This document shows, piece after piece, positions 1 through 4,646 of a DNA stretch of 5,970 bases. The stretch lies in NCBI GenBank assembly GCA_030627145.1, contig DAOUSQ010000070.1, forward strand, positions 1-5,970, read 5' to 3'. The number at the start of each line of letters is the position of its first letter. Position 1 is the stretch's first letter. A model generated the notes under the pieces. That model was not told the origin of the DNA. It searched no databases and saw nothing but the letters and a program-made list of their open reading frames with translations. This DNA is from Syntrophomonadaceae bacterium (lineage in GTDB: Bacteria > Bacillota_B > Syntrophomonadia > Syntrophomonadales > Syntrophomonadaceae). The position numbers were made by a program, and so were the translations under genes.

Positions 1-648
1 GGAGCATTTAAACCCAGGACATCCCCATATTCCTTTCAGGGTCTGGAAGAAAAAGGTTTGGAAATTCTTGCAGAAGCCCGGGAAATAACAGGTTTACCTG
101 TAGTAACAGAAGTAATGGACCCCCGTATGATTGAAATGGTTGCTAAATATGCAGATGTCCTGCAGGTAGGTGCGAGAAACATGCAGAATTTTTTCCTTTT
201 AAAAGAACTTGGTAAGAGTAATAAACCGGTTCTATTGAAACGAGGATCTTCAGCAACAATTGAAGAATGGATCATGGCTGCAGAGTATATAATCTCCAGC
301 GGCAACAAACAGGTAATCATGTGTGAAAGAGGTATCAGGACATTCGAAAATTATACGCGTAATACCCTGGATTTGAGTGCGGTACCGCTGATAAAACAGC
401 TTACCCACCTGCCCGTAATTGTTGATCCAAGTCATGGCACTGGCAAATGGAGATTGGTGGAACCCATGGCACTTGCTGCTATTGGAGCGGGATGTGATGG
501 ATTAATGATAGAAGTTCATCAGAATCCAGGTGAGGCATTATCCGATGGACCACAGTCCCTAACCCCTAATAACTTCCAGGAGCTGGTTGTGAAAGTTAAG
601 AACCTGGCTGTGGCCCTTGACAGGAAAATTGAGACAGGGGTTAAATAA
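1..648 (+). CDS. aroF: 3-deoxy-7-phosphoheptulonate (DAHP) synthase, 5'-truncated by the window edge
   Basis: This enzyme condenses phosphoenolpyruvate with erythrose 4-phosphate to DAHP, the committed step of the cytosolic shikimate pathway. The reading frame is open from base 1, so the start lies upstream; 215 residues and the TAA stop are visible. Family members are about 335-340 residues, so roughly 120 N-terminal residues are missing, including the AGPC-type segment that carries the metal-binding Cys. Numbering from the first visible residue, the substrate-binding [14 protein letters not shown] segment is at 1-14. The other expected metal ligands are present: His145 in DPSHGTG, Glu171 in MIEVH, and Asp182 in SDGPQSL. 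This pattern fits the type I-beta (KDO8P-synthase-like) DAHP synthases of Firmicutes. An N-terminal regulatory extension (ACT/ferredoxin-like or chorismate mutase) is possible but not visible. The stop codon directly abuts tyrA. The family is certain; the symbol (aroF, aroG or aroA by convention) is a naming choice. Confidence 0.95.
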   Translation, partial: GAFKPRTSPYSFQGLEEKGLEILAEAREITGLPVVTEVMDPRMIEMVAKYADVLQVGARNMQNFFLLKELGKSNKPVLLKRGSSATIEEWIMAAEYIISSGNKQVIMCERGIRTFENYTRNTLDLSAVPLIKQLTHLPVIVDPSHGTGKWRLVEPMALAAIGAGCDGLMIEVHQNPGEALSDGPQSLTPNNFQELVVKVKNLAVALDRKIETGVK

Positions 649-1728
649 ATGTTGTTTAATGTACTTATAGTGGGGGTAGGACTCATTGGTGGTTCTTTGG
701 GTTTGGCTTTGAGAGATTCGCCTGTAGTTAATAAAGTCATTGGAGTTGATACTGATAGGAAGTCCCTCAAGAAAGCGAGGGATATTGGGGCTATAGATTA
801 TGCTGCATCGCTTGAGGAGGGGGTAAAACAGGCAGAAGTTATTTTCCTGTGTACTTCTACTGGTTGTTATTCTTCCATTGTGGAAAAAATAAAGCCATGG
901 TTAAAGCCGGGCACAATTATCACTGATGTGGGGAGTACTAAACAGGAAGTTATGAATATTTTTAATAGTCTTCCTGTAGATGTGTGGACCATAGGTGGGC
1001 ATCCCATGGCAGGTTCAGAAACAAAGGGAATAAATGGTGCCGATCGTTATCTTTTTGAAAATGCTGTTTATATCTTAACGCCTGAAAAAAATACCCCTGA
1101 TTATATCGTAAAATCCCTGATGAAACTACTTGAGACGACGGGGGCACGGGTTAAAATTATGGAAGCAGCATTTCATGACAAACTGGTGGCAGCGGTCAGT
1201 CATGTTCCACACCTTGCGGCAGTTGCACTTGTTGGAATAACTGAGGGTGAAAGTGAAAAACTAATGATGGCAGCAGGTGGTTTTCGGGATACAACCAGGA
1301 TAGCATCTTCTAATCCAGAACTCTGGGTTGATATCCTGTTCTCCAATTGCACTTTTCTTCTGGAAGAACTGGAGAATTTTATTAACAGGCTTCATAGCAT
1401 TAAACAGGCTTTAGAAACGAATAATCGGAATGAACTGTGCCGGGAATTATCTAATGCTAAAAAAATAAGAGACCAAATCCCCCGTATGCATAAGGGGTTA
1501 CTACCTGGTTCTTATGATATAGTTTGTATAGTTCCTGATAGACCGGGCATCATTGCTCAGCTTGGTTCAATATTAGGTGAAGAGGGTATTAATATAGTAG
1601 ATATTGAAATATTACGGGTGCGAGAAGGAGATGGAGGCACGATACGGTTGGGAGTACCTTCAATGGAAGAAGCCTGCAGGGCCGTATCGGCTTTACAATC
1701 CCGGTTGATCAAATCCTGGATAAGATGA
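649..1728 (+). CDS. tyrA: Prephenate dehydrogenase with C-terminal ACT domain
   Basis: TyrA oxidatively decarboxylates prephenate to 4-hydroxyphenylpyruvate, the precursor of tyrosine. The 359-residue protein opens with a Rossmann motif (GVGLIGGS, residues 9-16). Asp34 ends the second strand, which in this fold usually signals NAD+ rather than NADP+. A DVGSTK segment follows, then GHPMAGSE with His118, the SHVPHL motif with His185 and His188, and FRDTTRIASS with Arg217; these match the TyrA active-site blocks. Residues about 289-359 form an ACT domain (PDRPGIIAQLG at 296-306), which in related enzymes binds an aromatic amino acid for feedback control; tyrosine inhibition is therefore inferred. 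The length is close to Bacillus TyrA (about 370). The ATG at 649 immediately follows the upstream TAA, and an AGGGG ribosome binding site at 636-640 lies within the DAHP synthase gene, so translational coupling is likely. Specificity for prephenate over arogenate cannot be settled from sequence alone. Confidence 0.96.
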   Translation: MLFNVLIVGVGLIGGSLGLALRDSPVVNKVIGVDTDRKSLKKARDIGAIDYAASLEEGVKQAEVIFLCTSTGCYSSIVEKIKPWLKPGTIITDVGSTKQEVMNIFNSLPVDVWTIGGHPMAGSETKGINGADRYLFENAVYILTPEKNTPDYIVKSLMKLLETTGARVKIMEAAFHDKLVAAVSHVPHLAAVALVGITEGESEKLMMAAGGFRDTTRIASSNPELWVDILFSNCTFLLEELENFINRLHSIKQALETNNRNELCRELSNAKKIRDQIPRMHKGLLPGSYDIVCIVPDRPGIIAQLGSILGEEGINIVDIEILRVREGDGGTIRLGVPSMEEACRAVSALQSRLIKSWIR

Positions 1729-1738
1729 GGGGAATAGA

Positions 1739-3025
1739 ATGGAAAAATTGCTAAAAAAGTCAACAGCCTTAAAAGGAGAGATATTGGTAGATGCGGATAA
1801 GTCAATATCCCACAGGGCAGTAATTCTTTCGGCTCTGGCACAAGGCGAAGGAATAGTCAGAAATTTTCTAATTGCCAATGATACTCTGAATTCATGTAAA
1901 TGCATTAAACAGCTGGGTATAAACATTAAACAAGAAGATTCAATATTGCAGATATCAGGGAAGGGGTTACGGGGTCTTAAAGAGGCTGATACTGTACTTG
2001 ATTGTGGCAATTCGGGGACAACTATGAGAATGTTGACTGGAGTCCTGGCTGCCCAGCCTTTTTTTTCAATATTAAACGGTGATGAATCTCTGAACCGGAG
2101 GCCTATGAAGCGGGTAATTAATCCCCTGTTATCTATGGGTGCTGAGATTAATGGCAGGAAAAACGGAAACTTACCTCCCCTGGCAATAAAAGGAGGTAGT
2201 CTTCATGGAATAAAATATAGCCTTCCAGTATCCAGTGCCCAGGTAAAATCGGCTCTGCTTTTGGCTGGTTTAACTGCAGATTCTAGGACAGTGCTGATTG
2301 AACCAGGGAAATCTCGAGATCATACCGAGTGCATGTTATCAGCCATGGGAGCAGATATAAAAACCGATGAATCGGTAATTACTCTCGAGCCAGGAAAAGA
2401 ATTGTTACCTCAGGAGTTTTTGGTTCCAGGTGATATTTCTTCAGCGGCATTTTTTATTGTAGCTGCTGCTATTATACCCGGGTCAGAATTGTTTATCAAA
2501 AATGTAGGTATAAACCCAACCCGTGCAGGTATTATTGAAGTTTTAAAGAAGATGGGGACCAGGATCAAAATTGAGAGTGAAAGATTTATTGCTGGAGAGT
2601 CAATTGCTGATATCCTTGTATCAAGTTCGAACCTGAAGGGTATTACAATAAAAGGTGATCTGATTCCCCGGTTAATAGATGAGCTGCCTGTTATTGCTGT
2701 AGCTATGGCTGTTGCAGATGGACAATCAATAGTAAAAGACGCTGCTGAATTGCGGGTGAAAGAAACCGATCGTATTACTGCTATCTGTTCGCAGCTGGGT
2801 AAATTAGGAGTGGACATAAGAGAGTTAGAGGATGGTTTTATTGTTAACGGCAATCCCAACTCATTACAGGGGGGAAGGGTAGATTGCTATGGTGATCATC
2901 GTATTGCTATGAGCCTTGCTGTTGCAGCCCTGGCTGCGAGGGGGGAAACCAGAATAGCCAATCCAGAGGTAGTAAGCATTTCCTTTCCGAACTTCTGGAA
3001 CATATTATCGGAACTAACCAGATAA
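1739..3025 (+). CDS. aroA: 3-phosphoshikimate 1-carboxyvinyltransferase (EPSP synthase), class II-like
   Basis: AroA transfers the enolpyruvyl group of phosphoenolpyruvate to shikimate 3-phosphate, the sixth shikimate step and the target of glyphosate. The 428-residue length is normal. Visible motifs are DKSISHR (20-26, substrate-binding Lys21), GNSGTTMR (90-97, PEP/glyphosate loop), SSAQVK (165-170), RDHTE (193-197), NPTR (259-262), LIDELP with catalytic Asp314, KETDR with Glu342, and DHRIAMS (386-392). The R-x-H-x-E, S-A-Q-x-K and N-x-T-R motifs are those used to define class II, often glyphosate-tolerant, enzymes. However, the fourth motif reads ADKS rather than GDKS, and the loop has Gly93 where the tolerant CP4 enzyme has Ala, so tolerance is uncertain. 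The ATG is 10 bp after tyrA, with GAGGGG (1727-1732) 6 nt upstream overlapping the tyrA stop codon. It is probably the last gene of this operon, since a 312-bp gap follows. Confidence 0.97.
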   Translation: MEKLLKKSTALKGEILVDADKSISHRAVILSALAQGEGIVRNFLIANDTLNSCKCIKQLGINIKQEDSILQISGKGLRGLKEADTVLDCGNSGTTMRMLTGVLAAQPFFSILNGDESLNRRPMKRVINPLLSMGAEINGRKNGNLPPLAIKGGSLHGIKYSLPVSSAQVKSALLLAGLTADSRTVLIEPGKSRDHTECMLSAMGADIKTDESVITLEPGKELLPQEFLVPGDISSAAFFIVAAAIIPGSELFIKNVGINPTRAGIIEVLKKMGTRIKIESERFIAGESIADILVSSSNLKGITIKGDLIPRLIDELPVIAVAMAVADGQSIVKDAAELRVKETDRITAICSQLGKLGVDIRELEDGFIVNGNPNSLQGGRVDCYGDHRIAMSLAVAALAARGETRIANPEVVSISFPNFWNILSELTR

Positions 3026-3031
3026 TCTGGT
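3017..3031 (+). repeat. Short palindrome centred on the aroA stop codon
   Basis: ACCAGAT and ATCTGGT are perfect reverse complements around one central A, so the aroA TAA (3023-3025) sits in the turn. As RNA this could form a 6-bp stem with the UAA as loop. The following bases are A-rich, not a T-run, so it is not a canonical intrinsic terminator. No better + strand terminator is visible after aroA. It could stabilise the mRNA 3' end or be chance. Confidence 0.4.
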
Positions 3032-3112
3032 AATAAAAAGAATGAAGAACTTTATCTTCCTTTGTCCACAGGAATAAATACTTTGGATACCATTTTCCAT
3101 AACAATAAAAAA

Positions 3113-3194
3113 GTTAGACGTTAGACGTTAACAGTTAGACGTAGAATACCTTACCCCTAATATTTCAAGTTTTCACGTCTTACGTCTCACGTCT
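3113..3194. repeat. Inverted arrays of a 7-bp repeat (AGACGTN)
   Basis: The left arm (3113-3142) contains four in-phase heptamers, TTAGACG, TTAGACG, TTAACAG (degenerate) and TTAGACG. The right arm (3174-3194) contains three heptamers, CACGTCT, TACGTCT and CACGTCT, which are the same unit on the other strand. A loop of about 32 bp separates them. The arms can pair over six of every seven positions, with a mismatch at the variable seventh base. Read on the - strand, the hairpin is followed by a run of six T (complement of 3106-3112), which resembles a terminator, but no - strand gene is present. A dispersed intergenic repeat or MITE-like element is the favoured interpretation; its copy number elsewhere in the genome is unknown. 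Confidence 0.75.
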
Positions 3195-3220
3195 AATATC
3201 TCCCCCCTCACCTATCACTT

Positions 3221-3255
3221 AAATAATACTTTTTATGGAATAAAAAATATTATTT
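3221..3255. repeat. A+T-only 15-bp inverted repeat upstream of the cmk promoter
   Basis: The left arm (3221-3235) and right arm (3241-3255) pair at 14 of 15 positions around a 5-bp TGGAA loop; the single mismatch is C3229 against A3247. Every pair is A-T, so the hairpin is long but thermally weak. It lies about 28 bp upstream of the proposed -35 box. Possible roles are a curved or UP-element-like promoter context, a dyad operator, or the end of the neighbouring repeat element. The symmetry is seen directly; the role is not known. Confidence 0.65.
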
Positions 3256-3283
3256 TGTCAAATGCGAAAGTTGTATTACTAGT

Positions 3284-3311
3284 TTTACATTACCAGGCAT
3301 TATGCTAAAAT
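3284..3311 (+). promoter_or_regulatory. Sigma-A type promoter with extended -10, driving cmk
   Basis: A -35 box TTTACA (3284-3289; consensus TTGACA) is separated by 16 bp from a -10 box TAAAAT (3306-3311; consensus TATAAT). The -10 is preceded by TGC, giving the extended TGn motif (3303-3305). Transcription would begin near 3317-3319, leaving an untranslated leader of about 20 nt before cmk. The upstream DNA is strongly A+T-rich. A weaker alternative -35-like TTGTCA at 3255-3260 lacks a good -10 partner. Confidence 0.65.
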
Positions 3312-3337
3312 GAAAAAGAATATGTCTGGGTGGTTAG

Positions 3338-3997
3338 ATGATGAAGATTGCGATAGATGGACCAGCAGGTGCTGGAAAGAGTACCGTAGCAAGAGAATTG
3401 GCACGGAAACTCGGATTTATTTATATTGATACTGGGGCTATGTACAGGGCTCTTACCTGGAAGGCTCTGGAAAAAGGTATTGATCTTGAAGATTCAAAGG
3501 CACTTCATGAGCTCGCCAAAACTATTAACATCCATTTCGAGTTTAATTCCGATAATCAAAAGGTAATATGTGATAGTGAAGATATAACCAGGTGTATACG
3601 TTCGCCAGAAGTGAGTAGAGAAGTTTCCAGGATAGCTTCTTATTCTCTAGTTAGAGATATTATGGTACGTCGGCAACAGGAGATGGCAGAAACCATTTCC
3701 GTTGTTATGGATGGACGTGATATAGGTGAATGTGTTTTACCTGATGCTGAATATAAATTCTATTTAACTGCAAATATTGATGAACGAGTAAAACGACGGA
3801 TAAAGGAGTTAAGCAACCAGGGTTATAATATAGACTTTGAATCAATAAAAAAAGATATAATTGGAAGAGATATAAATGATTCGACAAGAGATGTTGGTGC
3901 GCTTAAGATACTGGAAGATTCTATTATAATAGATACTGGAAGTCTAACTGTTAAGCAGGTTTTAGACAAGATGTTGTCTATTATACAGGGGGATTAA
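3338..3997 (+). CDS. cmk: Cytidylate kinase
   Basis: Cmk phosphorylates CMP and dCMP with ATP, recycling the CMP released from RNA and phospholipid turnover and feeding nucleotide pools. The 219-residue length is typical. The Walker A P-loop GPAGAGKST is at residues 8-16, followed by DTGAMYRAL (nucleotide monophosphate domain), RSPEVSREVS (CMP-binding insert region), MDGRDIG with Arg127 and Asp128, and an Arg/Lys-rich lid beginning near DERVKRR. The C-terminal RDINDSTRD and IIDTGSL segments also match the family. Two ATG codons stand in tandem at 3338 and 3341. The GGGTGG ribosome binding site (3328-3333) lies 4 nt from the first and 7 nt from the second, so the second may be the real start; the protein differs only by one Met. 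It is the first gene of an operon with its own promoter and abuts plsC with no spacing. Confidence 0.97.
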   Translation: MMKIAIDGPAGAGKSTVARELARKLGFIYIDTGAMYRALTWKALEKGIDLEDSKALHELAKTINIHFEFNSDNQKVICDSEDITRCIRSPEVSREVSRIASYSLVRDIMVRRQQEMAETISVVMDGRDIGECVLPDAEYKFYLTANIDERVKRRIKELSNQGYNIDFESIKKDIIGRDINDSTRDVGALKILEDSIIIDTGSLTVKQVLDKMLSIIQGD

Positions 3998-4591
3998 ATG
4001 CTGTATCGTACGATAAGGGTCATTTTAAGATACATATTTTTATTTTTTGGATTAAAATTACAGGGAATACATAACCTACCTGATAAAGGTCCGGTTATAA
4101 TAGCGGCTAACCATGTAAGCAACTGGGATCCGTTGATAATAGCTGTAGCTATTGAACGTCCGGTTCACTATATGGCTAAATCAGAGTTATTCAATAATAT
4201 ATTGTTAGGCAAATTACTATATAAGGTAAATGCTTTTCCTGTAAAACGTGGGGCTGCTGATAGAAAAGCGATAAAAAATGCCTTGGATATTCTTAGACAG
4301 GGAGAAATCCTTGGGATGTTTCCTGAAGGTACAAGAAATAAAACAGGTGAGGAAATAAAACTTCAGTTAGGGGTAGCGATGTTGGTTTTAAAGGCTAAAG
4401 CGCCAGTAGTACCTGTTGCCTGCCTGGGAACGAATAGAAAATTTCCGATTGGTTGGTTTAAACCTCTGGTGGTAAGAATTGGCAAACCCCTTAATATTCA
4501 TAAGTATGAGGGTCAGAAAATCAAAACTTCTACCATGGAAGAACTGAGTGTTCAAATTAAAGAAGAAATTAATAGTCTTTTATATAAATAA
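3998..4591 (+). CDS. plsC: 1-acyl-sn-glycerol-3-phosphate acyltransferase (PlsC family)
   Basis: This enzyme is expected to acylate lysophosphatidic acid at position 2 to give phosphatidic acid, the precursor of membrane phospholipids, at the inner face of the membrane. The 197-residue protein has a hydrophobic N-terminus (about residues 8-19) suited to membrane association. The catalytic HX4D motif is in NHVSNWD (His39, Asp44). Block II is NAFPVKRG, block III is FPEGTR (108-113), which binds the glycerol phosphate, and block IV is APVVPVA. All four blocks of the acyltransferase family are intact. The ATG directly follows the cmk TAA, and an AGGGGGA ribosome binding site (3987-3993) lies inside the end of cmk, implying coupled translation. 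Placement between cmk and ispH-rpsA is familiar in Clostridia. The family assignment is firm; acyl-donor preference (acyl-ACP or acyl-CoA) cannot be read from the sequence. Confidence 0.95.
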   Translation: MLYRTIRVILRYIFLFFGLKLQGIHNLPDKGPVIIAANHVSNWDPLIIAVAIERPVHYMAKSELFNNILLGKLLYKVNAFPVKRGAADRKAIKNALDILRQGEILGMFPEGTRNKTGEEIKLQLGVAMLVLKAKAPVVPVACLGTNRKFPIGWFKPLVVRIGKPLNIHKYEGQKIKTSTMEELSVQIKEEINSLLYK

Positions 4592-4601
4592 AGAAGGATT
4601 T

Positions 4602-4634
4602 ATGTTTTATAACTACGAATATAGGTATTTGTGA
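4602..4634 (+). other. Possible 10-codon tyrosine-rich mini-ORF upstream of ispH
   Basis: An ATG at 4602 opens a 10-codon frame (MFYNYEYRYL) ending in TGA at 4632-4634. An AAGAAGGA sequence (4591-4598) lies only 3 nt upstream, which is a close spacing. Tyrosine occupies every second position from 3 to 9. The stop overlaps the GAGGTG ribosome binding site of ispH, and the frame is the same as ispH. It could be a leader that couples ispH translation to plsC, or a chance ORF in A+T-rich DNA. No terminator or attenuator hairpin is evident beside it. Confidence 0.25.
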
Positions 4635-4646
4635 GGTGTAAAATTG
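4633..4646 (+). promoter_or_regulatory. Ribosome binding site that fixes the TTG start of ispH-rpsA
   Basis: GAGGTG (4633-4638) lies 5 nt before TTG (4644-4646). An in-frame TGA at 4632-4634 prevents any start further upstream, and the codons between (GGT, GTA, AAA) cannot initiate. The next in-frame ATG (4911) comes after the first iron-sulfur Cys and the conserved histidines. TTG is therefore the only workable start. Confidence 0.85.

Larger units (their letters stand above)
3026..3337. other. Intergenic region between the aro and cmk operons
   Basis: These 312 bp contain no convincing protein gene. The first 85 bp (3026-3110) are A+T-rich with no strong structure that I can see. Then come an inverted heptamer-repeat element (3113-3194), a C-rich stretch (3199-3212), a long A+T-only inverted repeat (3221-3255) and a promoter (3284-3311) for cmk. 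No T-box, riboswitch, tRNA or canonical + strand terminator was recognised. The gap marks the change from aromatic amino acid genes to the cmk-plsC-ispH/rpsA operon. Confidence 0.8.

Noticed and set aside
2410..2859. A 149-codon open frame on the - strand opposite aroA.
   Set aside because: It lies wholly within a clearly coding, fully conserved aroA frame, and the translation is Ser/Ile/Pro-rich with no recognisable domain; it is a shadow frame.
3113..3194. A short CRISPR array, because of repeated units.
   Set aside because: The units are 7 bp, directly tandem, and inverted between the arms; there are no 25-40 bp repeats with unique spacers and no cas genes.
3199..3212. Pyrimidine-rich C-run that could pair with the G-rich ribosome binding sites of aroA or plsC as a regulatory RNA.
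   Set aside because: A 7-bp match to any G-rich ribosome binding site is expected from the composition alone, and there is no independent evidence for a small RNA here.
3095..3240. TTCCATAA (3095-3102) and TTATGGAA (3233-3240) as terminal inverted repeats of a mobile element around the heptamer arrays.
   Set aside because: Only 8 bp match exactly, the flanks diverge, no target-site duplication is visible, and the right copy falls inside the A+T-rich dyad, so chance in A+T-rich DNA is plausible.
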